Shown here: positions 1 through 12,048 of the stretch, in pieces
How the letters are laid out: each line of letters opens with the position of its first letter
Numbering within the stretch: the stretch's first letter is position 1
From: Populus alba
Taxonomy: Eukaryota > Streptophyta > Magnoliopsida > Malpighiales > Salicaceae
Direction: 5' to 3'
Assembly: GCF_005239225.2 (NCBI RefSeq)
Contig: NC_133293.1
Span: 16,460,333-16,524,332 of the forward strand
Length of the DNA: 64,000 nt
The notes under the pieces: model-generated
Told to the model about the DNA's origin: nothing
The model's database searches: none
The model's input: the letters and a program-made list of their open reading frames with translations, nothing else
Translations under genes and position numbers: made by a program

Positions 1-3000
1 CTGGCAGGATAATTATTTACTAAAAACAATCTTTAAGGTTGAACAAGGTAGCATCTCCCTTTTACTTTGTGTTTCGATAACATTCTGTTTGCAGCTCTCA
101 CTTTTTGGCGTCTCTTTAGAACATATATGGCTTACAGCCGGGTTAATCAAGAATCTTCCTATGCTAAAGAAGTGATTAGTTGTTCCCGATTTGTGTTTCT
201 AGAGAATGATTCAAGACACACTGACCTACAACGTGGCTTTTTGTCCCCAAAATTTCTCGGGAACTGCCTGAGAAAAACAAATATGGAATCTCGAAGGACG
301 CAGATCAACATCCTCATTGGTGTATCATATCAGGTTCAAGACTTCATTGACGATGCTTGTTTTGGCTGGTCGAAGATGGCAGCAGCAAAATTTAAAATAT
401 GTGAGGGGTGCTCTGATGAACTTGGATCCCAACACATATGGTTGTCATGATTTATAGTGTTATTTCAGTATTTGGACCCTCATTTTTCTTCAATTTCATA
501 CATTTTAGAAAACAAACCACCTTGTCACATGCTGGATTGCATACTAGAGAACCTACTTAAACCCAATCAGCAATTCCAAATAGAGATACGTGGACGGGGG
601 CTGCCGCCTCCCTTGGTTTTTGGGGGAAGTATCCACATTTTTTGACGGGCAAGCCGAATCCTGAAAAATGGGTTCTTGGGAAAGCGTGGTAGGGGAGGTG
701 CGAAGCCTGATAGAGGCAGAAGCCGGGCTACCGGAACTATCGACCAACCTATGGGATCATGGAAACCTCCACTAGCCAGAATCCTGATAAATTCCAAACT
801 CAAAGATCTCCAGTCCTACAACAATGTCTGCAATCAAGTACTCGATGCTAGTTTATATGGAAATGTAATGTCATGTAATTTAATACGAGAAATTGGTGTT
901 CATTCTCTTCTTCTATTGCATTGTGTTGCAGCCAACATACCACAAGTCTTCTTTTGAGAGGATATGTAAGCGTTACAGGCTCAAATTTGCTTTACCTTCA
1001 ACAGAAACTGCTCCGGCAATCTTCCTCCCTTCGCCACATATGTGTGTTGGTCCTGACATGGCATTGGTGGCTCACTGAGAAGAGGATGATGGACTACGGA
1101 ATATGGATTCGAGTCATTGCACGGCTTAACCCTGCGGGCTCCATTGTTTTAACTTGTTGAAGAAAGTACTGAAGAAAAGTCCCGACTTTAAGACCAGCCT
1201 CGAGAATCTACAAAGCCACAATTTGTAGCGTAGGGTTTCGCTTTAAAAATTAAATAAAATTTCCTTCTTTTATTATTATTATTATTATTAAATCCTTCCT
1301 TCCCTTGATTGCTATAGCTAATACCATCTTACACCCAAGGGGCCATGGCCTGTGAATTAATATTCTAATGTTAATAATAAACATAAAACAAATACAAGAA
1401 AGATTATTCTAACTAAGTACATTTCCCGTACCACTCAATCTAAAGAAGAATTAGAAGGCCACCAGCCTCTCTCTTATTTGGCAAGGTTTGAATGACAAGA
1501 ATTCTCTTTAATTTGGTCTCCATAATTTCAGGCAGAGAGAGAGAGACGGACATTTATGGTTCAGCACCCATGAGTCTCTGCATCACCGCCCCCTTTTTTC
1601 TTCCGTTTTTGTAAGAGAATTAATATAATATAATATCTTTTTCTGCACCTCAACTATTAATTAATATGGACATCGCAGCGCAGTCAAATGAGGTTGAAAA
1701 CACGTAAAACATCCGTTCATGTATATTTTTTTTTAATAAACCGCAGTATCTAACGTACATTTAATGATTTATTAACGGAATATAAAACCATTTTTCATGA
1801 CTTCACTGAACAACTATAGTTTTTTATAGTATTAATTTGTAGGAAAATGAGTTTCAGAAAAAAAAGCAAATCTTAAAACGATAGAAAATAATACTTGCCA
1901 GGGACAACAAAAAGAAAAGGAGTGCTTGCTTCCCGAGGGATCTTCTGGCTCTTTTCTTCAAGAAAATACAGTTCAAATGCAAGGTTGTGACTCAAACCAG
2001 GTCACGAAAATGAAATTTTCCTTTTTACCCTTTCTTTGGTTTTTGAAACTGAAGCCTTTAATCCGACGCCCTTCTTCAAAAAAAAGTAGGAAAAGAAGGG
2101 GGTGTTGCATATGCATTTGACTGGACAACGACACCACTTGATCATGAAAGCAACAAAACTAAATATAAAAAAATGGCGATAACACTTGTCGGAAAATATT
2201 GTGCATCAGATACAGTGTTTAGGAGCTAATGGTCGATCCCAGTCCAGTCAGTGTATGAGCAGGCTCAAGTTCAATGCAGAAGTAACAATTTGATTCAAAA
2301 TGTGATGAATCAGATACGGATGTCTAATTCGTCTCACAATTTCGTGGTTAGAAACTCGTATACATTAGTAATCTCATGTCCATTTCAAGCAGCAACCAAT
2401 ACTTCGAAGTGGATCGGCATGTTGATCATGTGCATGGCACCCACTAGGGGAGGATTTAATCCTTGTGGAAGATAGGGAAGAATAGAAAGCAAGAATGATT
2501 TAACCATTCTGCTTTATCTGGAGGATATAAAGCAAAGAATCAGCACATTAACAGCCCATTCAAGTTGGGGTTTTGTTGCTTGGACCGTTACTAATCACCC
2601 TTGTTAAACCACCAGTATAAATATTCATTTAATAAAGTACAAGAACATATGCTTTAGAATGTTCCTAGTTGCATGTGGTTTATATCATAACAACAGCAAC
2701 AATAACAGAAAAGTAAAAGAGAATAAAGGAAAAGATGGTCTTCACTCTTCATAAACAAACGAGAAAAATTTACAGCTTAATCCAGAGAGAGAGAGGGAGG
2801 AAGGAGGGTTGAAGTGGGTCTTCACTGGATCATTGAATGGGAGATTAAGAACTTAGCAACCCAAAGAAAGGCATAAAGAAACACATATAGCGCAAGAAAC
2901 CAAGTGCTGTTGTTTTTGTTGCATAGGGAAGAGAGCTTGGAATTCTAAAGTGAGGAGGAGATCTTAGAATGGCATAAAGCAAGAGCTTGTTTCTTTTGGG

Positions 3001-3775
3001 GGCTGTTCTATTCCTCATCCTTTCCCCCCTCGTATTTGATTCTTTATATGACTTGCCACTGTAGCAATCTACCAGTTCTAGGTTGCCTCATCGCTTATGT
3101 CTGCCCAGCTTAAAAAACAGAACTCCCCTTTTCTTAATACCAAAGTAACGATAATTTCCTAAAATACCCACCACATAAAAGACGATCCTCATACCATAAG
3201 AATATATTTGTAACTCAACTGCGACAGCAAACCTGTTATTCGTAGAAAGCTTGCCTCAGATTATGAGCCGAGCCTAGCTGAGACCCTAGCTGGAAAGACC
3301 ATCGGCTAAGAATGAATACCAGCCCCCAGTGCCTGTCCACATAAGCATGGTCGGGTGATGTGGCAAGACATTTAAAGAGTTCGAGAGAGTGGTAGGCCTC
3401 TTTCAATGGACAAAAGCAAAACAAATGAGAGGGATGCAGGGGAGCAAATGAAAAAAGATACTTGGCTTCTCAAGGGTATTGTTCCAACCCCTTTATTCAT
3501 CATTGTCAGATTCTTCCATAACAGCCTTAATATGTTTAGAATGCAGGCTTATGATTTGGGTGAATCAAAAATCCCACAAGGTGTTCTGGGGCCCCTCCCT
3601 GCTTTTTTGCTTTAAAGCGCCCTCCAAATCCAACAAGGGATAAATAACAGGAATATATCCACAGGAATGGAGCATCACAATAGAAGGCTCACATTCTCAG
3701 ACCTGTTTATCATCTCATTACTCTGAACAGAAACAACGCACCTCTGCTCTTCTTGTTTGTTTCAGAGCAGAAACA
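1..3775. other. Left flank, no recognisable gene
   Basis: I recognise no protein family on either strand here. The open frames at 67-450, 676-957, 1926-2120 and 2251-2475 are short and lack a known motif or consistent splice context. Positions 580-1150 are more GC-rich than the rest and could be part of an old exon or a decayed element. A (TTA)n microsatellite lies at 1270-1290. A GA-rich tract at about 2785-2810 sits in what may be the distal promoter of the CLE gene. The last kilobase before 3776 probably holds that gene's promoter, but I could place no specific box. Confidence 0.5.
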
Positions 3776-4057
3776 ATGGTTTTTTGTTCTCGTAGAGTGC
3801 TTATCCTTCTTATATGTATTGGGTTCATAGCAGTTCAACCTCATAAACTTTATGGCTTGACGAGTGTAGAGGTGATCCTCAGACACGACCGAAAAGCTCA
3901 CGGGACACTGCCTCACAGCCAACGTAGCCTCAAGGATGTCGACATGCAGGGGATGGACACAAAGACATCAGCCCAAGCAAACAAGAGATTTGATCCAAGT
4001 CAAACAAGTAAAAGAAGAGCACGGAGAGGATCAGATCCTATCCACAACAGGTCTTGA
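3776..4057 (+). CDS. CLE45: CLE45-type CLAVATA3/ESR-related signalling peptide precursor
   Basis: Single-exon ORF of 93 residues. Residues 1-30 form a signal peptide: basic start (SRR at 5-7), hydrophobic core VLILLICIGFIAV, then a polar stretch. The variable middle (31-79) is rich in K, Q and S. The mature CLE dodecamer is residues 80-91, RRARRGSDPIHN, followed by only two residues. From memory the Arabidopsis CLE45 dodecamer is RRVRRGSDPIHN, so this copy differs by V-to-A at position 3. CLE45 peptides are secreted ligands of BAM-type leucine-rich receptor kinases and act in protophloem and pollen-tube signalling. The start at 3776 is in good context (AACAATGG) and is the only one that gives a signal peptide. 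The first retrotransposon begins 1.8 kb downstream. The family call is firm; orthology to CLE45 rather than another CLE with the GSDPIHN core is inferred. Confidence 0.9.
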   Translation: MVFCSRRVLILLICIGFIAVQPHKLYGLTSVEVILRHDRKAHGTLPHSQRSLKDVDMQGMDTKTSAQANKRFDPSQTSKRRARRGSDPIHNRS

Positions 4058-5868
4058 TATATTTGAGTTGTTCCTTCAAACAGAGGCAGGAAGAGCAAGT
4101 AAAGGTGACAGCTAAAGAAGAAGAATAGCTTCTAGCAAAGCAGAGAAAACTAGACAGTGGTGAATATTTCTTTTGGAGAACTCTAACGAGGAAGGGTTGA
4201 TTGGTTTTGCTTTTTATTTTATTTCAGAGTTTGTCTTTTTATAGAGAGATGTGTATAGAAAAGCTATTAGAGAAAATGTTCACAGAGCCAGTATCATCTC
4301 TGTGCTACAAATTGAGATCATAATCAACCTCCAAAGAACACGGCATAGATGATGGTATGGCTCGCAGAAAGGAAAAAGACAGTTTTTTCTCCCCCCCTCA
4401 ATCTTTCTTAGAAATTTGCACCTGTTTGCTTGGCTATATGCTTCTTTGCTGATTATAGTGATATTCCTTCATTAACAAAGTCTGTTCAAAAGTCTAACAT
4501 AGAGAGGCAAGATGCTTTGATTGATTCAAACTTAACCCTTGACATGTCTTAACCCAGAAGATCAACAACTCCACAACAAAGGTAAGCGCTAATTAAATAA
4601 AGTTCTTACTCGGTCATACAGAGACCAGAAGCCTCGCAATTGATTCTATGCATATTTGTGAAGAAGACATACAGTTTTTCTTGGCTTTTCATTAAGAAAT
4701 ACTCTGAAACTCCACACCTTATTTAATGTGACATAAACAGGGCAGGTCTTGTATCTACCTAGAGAAGCTAAGAAGTCATATCGATATTGGCATACAAGAT
4801 GATCGCTATTATGACCAAGGATGCACTCCCTTTCACAAGGCAGATAATATCTGTGATTCTCCTCATAACTTGATAAAACTAAGAGACGCTTCTCCATTAG
4901 ATCATCCCAACTATCAGAGACTTAGTAAAATCTCCAGTTATCCTTCCCACTTCAGGTTCAGGGTCGAATATTACACCCATACATTTGGACTTCGCCTAAA
5001 TAAATATCACTGCTGCCGCAGCTTGAATGTACAGGATTATGAGCAGCAAAATATATGTACTCGAATAGAAATTCAGTGTCCTTCACTGCCACAGGACAGG
5101 GGTTCATCATGGCATGATTGGAGCAATTCAAGGAGGATTAGTGGTTTGCATTAGTTGTTCTGACAAAAGCTTTTTTAAGTACCAGTTCAAATACTTTGGG
5201 TCTCCACCAAAGTAAAATTATTGGTAACATCATTGCTTTTCCTCATTATAAATGACCAGGAACAAGACAATGCATTAACATAAGGAAAGACATCTCTTTA
5301 GAATTATTTAAGGAATTTGTTCCGGAGCATATTTACAGAAAGCGACACCTTGGGATTGGAGCAGAGAATAAGAAAGATAAGATATTAGAGTAAAAGTTGA
5401 GGAGGCAGGGTTTGGTTTCTCAGCAGCACCAACCCTTAAACTAACCTATTTGCTATTTCCACTCTCATCTTCTTTTCTAAGACAGCATCGCATCATAAAG
5501 CTATATAATATTCAAGCCTAGAAAATCAACATGCTCACTAGTTTGCAGTTTGAGAAATTGAAATGAAACAGCTAGTAAAACAGGACAAGTCCACTCTGCG
5601 GGCTGCTCACACTCACTAATTCCAAAATCCTGTGCCAATCAAACACGATTGTCCATTTCGAAACTCAACTAAAAAAAGTTTGCTTACATGGGTTTTGAAG
5701 TATTCGATCAATACATGCATATAAGTGATATCAGACAAAATGAAAGAGCAAAACAAAGTGCAAGATGAGGAGCTTTGTACAAAGCAGGTAACATTGCCTA
5801 TCTAATAGCAATAACACATAGCTCAAAACCATTTAGGCTGCCCGTTTATTCTTACGAAAAAATAAGTA
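4058..5868. other. 3' flank of the CLE gene, no gene seen
   Basis: AT-rich DNA containing the CLE 3' UTR and intergenic sequence up to the target site of the first retrotransposon. The two longer open frames, 4646-4897 on the minus strand and 4870-5154 on the plus strand, overlap each other and resemble no known family. I saw no RNA gene or clear repeat. Confidence 0.5.
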
Positions 5869-5873
5869 AAAGC

Positions 5874-6292
5874 TGTTGAAGCTTGGTACCTAAGCTAGCA
5901 GAAGCAGAAGACTTAACAGTAATTCACTGCTGCATTATTTCTTTGTTTTTAGCCGAGACTATTATCTAGTGTAGGATATGTTTTTGATTTCTTTGTTAAG
6001 ATTATCTAGGATAGAATTAACTTGTAATCATCTCCTTAAATAAAGGAGAAGAAGGCAGGCACGTTTCTAGTTATTGTTTTCCATTCAAATTCTGTTTCTT
6101 TCCCTTTATAAATAAAGACTTGGGATGGCAGTAACCAACAACTCAATTCTGCTCTTTGTTCTTTATATTTGATAATCAAAGCTCTGTGTTTTACTTAAGC
6201 ATTTGTTCTTCTTAATCGTGAACTAAGTTCACTGTTCTTTTCTTTCATCAGTAAATGCAGGGCAGCTTTTTATAGTTCTTTACATTTCAACA
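5874..6292 (+). repeat. 5' LTR of copia copy 1
   Basis: 419 bp with 7-bp inverted ends TGTTGAA/TTCAACA. A TATAAATAAA stretch near 6107 is a candidate TATA box for element transcription; AATAAAGG near 6041 could serve as polyadenylation signal. The sequence appears to match the 3' LTR base for base. Confidence 0.96.
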
Positions 6293-6294
6293 AT

Positions 6295-6306
6295 TGGTAT
6301 CAGAGC
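6295..6306 (+). other. Primer-binding site, initiator tRNA-Met
   Basis: TGGTATCAGAGC starts two bases after the left LTR. It is complementary to the 3' end of plant initiator tRNA-Met, the usual primer for minus-strand synthesis in copia elements. Confidence 0.93.
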
Positions 6307-6432
6307 TCTTTTTTTATCTTTGAAGGGATTCTTTGTGAGTGAGAAACACGAGAGTACTGTGAGGATAAATCAAAGTTTTACTTTGAGGGCTGGTGAGTGA
6401 TACACGAGAGATTGAGTGAGTTTTTTAAAGCA

Positions 6433-9400
6433 ATGGATTCTGCAAATTTTCCAGCAAAAACACCATTGTTTGCAGGGCAGAATTTTGGGGTGTGGGCTGT
6501 GAAAATGGAAACCTATCTCAAAGCTCTTGATTTATGGGAGATAGTGGAAAGTGATAAGCAACCTACTCCTCTAGGCAACAATCCCACAATTGCACAGATG
6601 AAGTTCTTTAATGAAGAAAAGGCAAAGAGATTCAAAGCTCTTTCTTGTCTTCATAATGCTGTAAGTGAAGACATCTTCACGAGGATCATGGCATGCAAAT
6701 CTGCCCAGGAAACATGGGATAGATTAAAAGCAGAGTTCCATGGTGATGAGAAGTCAAGAAGGATGCAAATTCTGAATCTGAGAAGACAATTCGAAGGTCT
6801 GAAGATGAAAGAAAATGAGAGCATCAAAGATTTCTCTTCTCAAATTTCAAAACTTGTGAATCAAGTAAGACTCTTGGGAGAAGATTTTCCAGACTCTAGA
6901 ATTGTAGAGAAAGTCCTGGTGAGTTTGCCAGAAAAGTTTGAACACAAAATCTGTTCTTTAGAAGATTCTAAAGATTTTTCTGAGATAAGCCTGCAAGAAT
7001 TGGTGAATGCATTGCAAGCTGTGGAGCAAAGGCAAGCATATAGACAAGAAGGATCAAGTGAAGGAGCCCTTGTTGCAGTTTACAAGGATAAGGGTCGGGC
7101 TAAGAACATCTTCAGAAATAATCAAGAAGGAAAAAGAGAAAAAGGAAGAGACTGGAAATCTGCTAACTAGCAACAGAACAACAATAACAGTTTCATGAGG
7201 GGGAAAGAGAAGAAAGAAAATTTTCCTGCTTGCAAATACTGTCAGAAAACCAATCATCTTGAAGCCTGGTGTTGGCTCAAGAATGCTCAATGTCGAAAAT
7301 GCAAGCAATTTGGTCACATTCAAAGATTCTGCAAAAATAGAACAGAAACTGAACAACAAGCACAAGTAGCCGATTGTTCAGAAGTCAAAGAAGAACTTCT
7401 ATTCATGGTCACAGTTCAGGACATATGTAATTCAACAGAGACAAAGGACTCATCATGGCTCATTGATAGCGGCTGCACTAATCATATGACAGCAGACTTA
7501 AGCTTATTCAGAGACTTGGATAGAAGCTACTTGTCTAAAGTCAGAATTGGCAATGGAGACTGTGTGAAAGTTGAAGGAAAAAGAGCAATTGCAGTAGAAA
7601 CACTGTCAGGTACAAAAATTCTTAAAAATGTTCTTTATGTACCTAAGATCAACCAAAATCTAGTTAGTGTGGGTCAATTGATTGAATCTGGATATTCAAT
7701 AGTTTTTAATGATGGAGTGTGTGACATTAAAGATAGAAATGGAATGCTTTTACTGTCTGCAAAAATGATGAACCGAAGCTTTAATGTAAATTGGAGTGAA
7801 GTGTGTTTAAATGCTAATACTTATGAGTGCAAGGAATCTGTTCTTTGGCACAAACGGCTGGGACACTTCAATTATGCTACTTTAAAAAGAATGGCTGATC
7901 AGCAGATGGCTTATGGATTGCCAAATATACAGGAGCAGCAAACTATATGTGAGGCTTGTCAGCTGGGAAAACAAACTAGAACTGTTTTTCCAGAAAATGC
8001 ATACAGGGCAGTATCTAAACTTCAACTTGTACACACAGATGTGTGTGGACCTATGCACAATGAATCATTAAATGGTTCAAAGTACTTTCTTCTGTTTATT
8101 GATGATTTTAGCAGGTATTGCTGGGTTTATTTTCTAAAATCCAAAGCTGATGTGTTTGCTGAGTTTGTTAAGTTCAAGGCAGCAGTTGAACTAGAAACAG
8201 GAAGCAAATTGAAGACTTTGAGATCTGACAATGGAGGAGAGTATACCTCTCGACAATTTGAAGCATACCTTGCTAAAGAAGGGATTAAACACCAGCTGAC
8301 TGTTCCCTACACACCACAACAGAATGGTGTAAGTGAAAGAAGAAACCGAACATTGATGGAGATGGCTAGATGCTTGCTCTATGAGAAGAAGTTGCCATTG
8401 AATTTCTGGGCAGAAGCAGTAAACACAGCAGCATACCTTATAAACCGAATGGCTTCAAGAGTTTTGGCAGATAAAACTCCTTATGAACTCTGGTATGATT
8501 TTAAACCCAGTATTGATCATTTAAAAGTATTTGGAAGTATCTGTTATGTTCTGAAACCTGAAGTCAGAAGAAGGAAACTTGATCAAAAGGCTGATATAGG
8601 GATTCTTATAGGCTATAGTACAAATTCTAAAGCTTATAAAATCTATGATTTGAATGTTAACAAAGTGGTGGTTGCTAGAGATGTCAAAGTTGTAGAAAAT
8701 GCAGCTTGGAACTGGAAAAATTCATCAAATGCAGGATCAAACCAGATGCAACAAGATGACCTGGATGCTACAAACATGACTGATCAACAAACAGATGTTG
8801 CTGGGAATATTGAGCAACAAGATGAGTTGGATGCTGCAGAAAATAGTGATGATCAACCAGTAAGAGGAACAAGAACTCTATCAGATATCTATAGCAGGTG
8901 CAATGTAGCTGAGGCAGAACCAGTAAATGTTGAAGAAGCTATGAACTCTCAAGTTTGGATAGCAGCAATGAAGGAGGAGCTTGCAATGATAGACAAGAAT
9001 CAAACATGGATGCTAGTTGACAGACCAGCTCATAAGAAGGTGATTGGAGTGAAATGGATTTTCAAAACAAAAGTAAATGCAGATGGAAAGATCAACAAGC
9101 ATAAGGCCAGACTTGTAGTGAAAGGATATTCACAAGAGGCAGGGATCGACTTCACAGAAACTTTTGCTCCAGTTTCCAGACATGAAACAATGAAACTCCT
9201 GCTTGCTCTAGCAGCACAAAACGGTTGGTATATATTTCAATTGGATGTTAAATCTGCATTTTTGAATGGGGTGCTAGATGAAGAGATTTATGTTGAGCAG
9301 CCTGCTGGTTTTGAAAAATCTAATTCAACAAACAAGGTTTATTTACTGAAGAAAACATTGTATGGATTGAAACAAGCTCCTAGAGCTTGGTATAGCAGGT

Positions 9401-10444
9401 TGGATAATCATCTCTTAAGCTTGGGATTTAACAGGAGCATGAATGAGGTAACTTTATATGTGAAGCATGCTGCTGGACATAAACTAATTGTATCAGTTTA
9501 TGTTGATGATTTACTAATCACAGGGGATAAGGAGCAGCTTGTAGAGGAATTCAAAACCAATATGAAAGACATGTTTGAGATGAATGAACTTGGTTTGTTG
9601 ACTTATTTTTTAGGAATGGAAGTAACTCAAACTGATCAAGGTTATTTTCTTTGTCAACAACGTTTTTCTTTGAAAATACTGGACAGTTTTGCAATGAACA
9701 ATTGCAAGCCAGTAAGCACTCCTATGATACAGGGGCAGAAGCTAATGAAAGAGGATGGCTCACCAAAAGCTGATGGGAAAATCTACAGGAGTCTAATTGG
9801 GAGTTTGCTGTATTTAGCAGCCACAGGTCCTGACATTCAATTTGCTGTGAATTATCTTTCCAAGTCAAAATCACTTTGTGGCAGCTAAGAGAGTATTAAG
9901 ATATCTAAGAGGGACTGCAAGTTTTGGCATACACTTTGTGAAGTCCAGCTCAATTAATCTTGTTGGTTTTTCAGACAGTGATTGGGGAGGAAGTGATGAA
10001 GGAATGATGAGAACATCAGGCTACTGTTTTGCTGTGGGAAAGAGTATGTTTTGCTGGAATTCAAAGAAACAATCGGTGGTGGCACATTCTACTGCAGAAG
10101 CCGAATATATAGCTGCTTATGTAGCAACAAAACAACTGATATGGCTGAGGAAGATGCTAAGTGACTTAGACTGCAATCAACACAATCCCATAACATTGTT
10201 TTGTGACAATACATCAGCTATAGCCATTTCTAAAAACTCTGTCTTCCATGATAAAACCAAGCACATGAAGATCAAGTTTCATGCAATCAGGCAGTTTCAA
10301 CAAGAAGGAGAACTGGAACTGTGCTACTGCACTTCTGAAGATCAACTAGCAGATCTTTTCACCAAACCGTTGGGTAAAACCAGGTTTGAAGATCTAAGGG
10401 CAAGAATTGGAATGACTAGCTTTGGAACCAAGGAGGAGTGTTGA
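6433..10444 (+). pseudogene. gag-pol of copia copy 1, broken by a stop and a frameshift
   Basis: The frame opens at the ATG at 6433. Gag runs to an in-frame TAG at 7168-7170, where copy 2 has TGG (Trp). The same frame then continues to 9888. Two CX2CX4HX4C zinc knuckles start near 7231. The protease motif DSG is at about 7464. The GAG-pre-integrase motif (LWHKRLGH) is near 7840. The integrase core with SDNGGEY near 8226 is followed by ERRNRTL near 8335. Reverse transcriptase includes YVDD at 9499-9510. At about 9870 the frame is lost and RNase H continues in the +1-shifted frame from 9878 to the stop at 10444, which lies inside the right LTR. The frameshift sits where copia proteins normally have about a dozen more bases between two CCAAGT-like repeats, so a short deletion is likely. 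Apart from these two lesions the protein is well preserved. Confidence 0.95.
10430..10438 (+). other. Polypurine tract of copia copy 1
   Basis: AAGGAGGAG directly abuts the right LTR, as expected for the plus-strand priming site. Confidence 0.85.
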
Positions 10445-10857
10445 AGCTTGGTACCTAAGCTAGCAGAAGCAGAAGACTTAACAGTAATTCACTGCTGCAT
10501 TATTTCTTTGTTTTTAGCCGAGACTATTATCTAGTGTAGGATATGTTTTTGATTTCTTTGTTAAGATTATCTAGGATAGAATTAACTTGTAATCATCTCC
10601 TTAAATAAAGGAGAAGAAGGCAGGCACGTTTCTAGTTATTGTTTTCCATTCAAATTCTGTTTCTTTCCCTTTATAAATAAAGACTTGGGATGGCAGTAAC
10701 CAACAACTCAATTCTGCTCTTTGTTCTTTATATTTGATAATCAAAGCTCTGTGTTTTACTTAAGCATTTGTTCTTCTTAATCGTGAACTAAGTTCACTGT
10801 TCTTTTCTTTCATCAGTAAATGCAGGGCAGCTTTTTATAGTTCTTTACATTTCAACA
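10439..10857 (+). repeat. 3' LTR of copia copy 1
   Basis: 419 bp, the same length as the 5' LTR, with no difference that I could find by reading the two side by side. It ends TTCAACA and is followed by the AAAGC target-site duplication. Confidence 0.96.
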
Positions 10858-10862
10858 AAAGC

Positions 10863-11468
10863 ATCCGCAGAATTACAGATTTAAGGAAGAAAATAAGCCA
10901 ATCCCATTTATCAAAACAGAAAATAACCATACACAGAAAGTGAATTCATTCAAACAGCATCCCTTTTCACTTCAACTTGCAAGCTTCAGATGAGTAAAGT
11001 CGTAATCTTGAAGGTTGAATAATTCTTTATCACCATTCACCAGCAACAAAGATGATATTCAATCTTAGACTGTATTTCTCAAAACCAATCTACGCCGCTG
11101 AATTTATTAACCACGAAGTTGATTCCCCTTCACCTTTATTGAAATCAAATCATATGTGCGATTGAATTCAATTCTATACGTTATTTGAATTCAACAGATA
11201 ACTTACTGCAAGTTTTATATCAGAGTAAAATCTTAATTCACATGATTAAATTCAAATTAGAACACGCGTATAAATGAATTGAATTATCAATCTTTGACTA
11301 ATATGACAAGTTCAGAACCTACCTTTTCTAGTACTTGAGATTCGTGCGACTTTGTTTGCTTACATGACGTGTAGAAATAGAACTAGTCTAGAAACTTATT
11401 GCTCTTGTGAGTGCTTAGCTTCGATTTATTATTTTGTGTCAGTACGACAAATACCATGGATCAAAGAC
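10863..11468. other. Host spacer between the two copia elements
   Basis: About 606 bp of AT-rich host DNA between the two target-site duplications. No gene, repeat or RNA is recognisable. Neither element has carried a flanking piece of the other, so the two inserted independently. Confidence 0.6.
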
Positions 11469-11473
11469 ATGCA

Positions 11474-11887
11474 TGTTGAAGTTTGGTACCTAAGCTAGAA
11501 CAGGATTACTCAGCAGTAATCTATTGCATGATTATCTAGTTGTTAGCTAAGATTACTATCTAGATTAGGATATGTTTTTGAATTCTTTTGTTAAGTTTAT
11601 CTAGGATTAAACTAACTTGTAAACATCTCCTTAAATAAAGGAGAAGTTGGCTGGTACGTTTCTAGTATTTGTTTTTCTTTGTAATTCTATTTTCTTTTTC
11701 ATATAAATAAAAGGGCATGGGATGGCAGTAACCAACAACTCAATTCTGCTCTTTGTTCTTTATACTTAATTATTAAGTTATGTGTTCTCTCAGTCTTTGT
11801 TCTTTCCATCGTGAACTTAGTGCATTGTTCTTTTTCTCTTCATTAGCAAATACAAGGCAGTTCTTTATAGTTCTTTATATTTCAACA
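11474..11887 (+). repeat. 5' LTR of copia copy 2
   Basis: 414 bp, TGTTGAA to TTCAACA. A 20-bp copy of its 3' tail with two extra bases follows, so the sequence ends twice, at 11887 and again at 11907, before the primer-binding site. The first end gives the same length as the 3' LTR and is taken as the true boundary. Confidence 0.93.
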
Positions 11888-11911
11888 ATTTGTTCTTTAT
11901 ATTTCAACAAT

Positions 11912-11923
11912 TGGTATCAGAGC
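11912..11923 (+). other. Primer-binding site of copia copy 2
   Basis: TGGTATCAGAGC, the same initiator tRNA-Met site as in copy 1, but displaced about 24 bases from the LTR end by the local duplication at 11871-11910. Confidence 0.9.
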
Positions 11924-12048
11924 TCTTTTGATCTTTGAAGGGATTTTTTTTGTGAGTGAGAAACACGAGAGTACAGTGAGGATAAATCAAAGTTTTCTTT
12001 GAGGGTTGGTGAGTGAAAAACACGAGAGAATAAAGTGAGTTTTTTTTT

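Larger units (their letters stand above)
5869..10862 (+). mobile_element. Ty1/copia LTR retrotransposon, copy 1, with target-site duplication
   Basis: Element body is 5874-10857. It has two 419-bp LTRs that start TGTTGAA and end TTCAACA and look identical by eye. The 5-bp target-site duplication AAAGC lies at 5869-5873 and 10858-10862. A primer-binding site follows the left LTR and a purine tract precedes the right one. The internal domain order is Gag, zinc knuckles, protease, integrase, reverse transcriptase, RNase H. Integrase ahead of reverse transcriptase is diagnostic of Ty1/copia. Matching LTRs and a perfect duplication point to a very recent insertion. The coding region is nevertheless interrupted by one stop codon and one frameshift, so this copy probably cannot move on its own. 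Confidence 0.97.
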
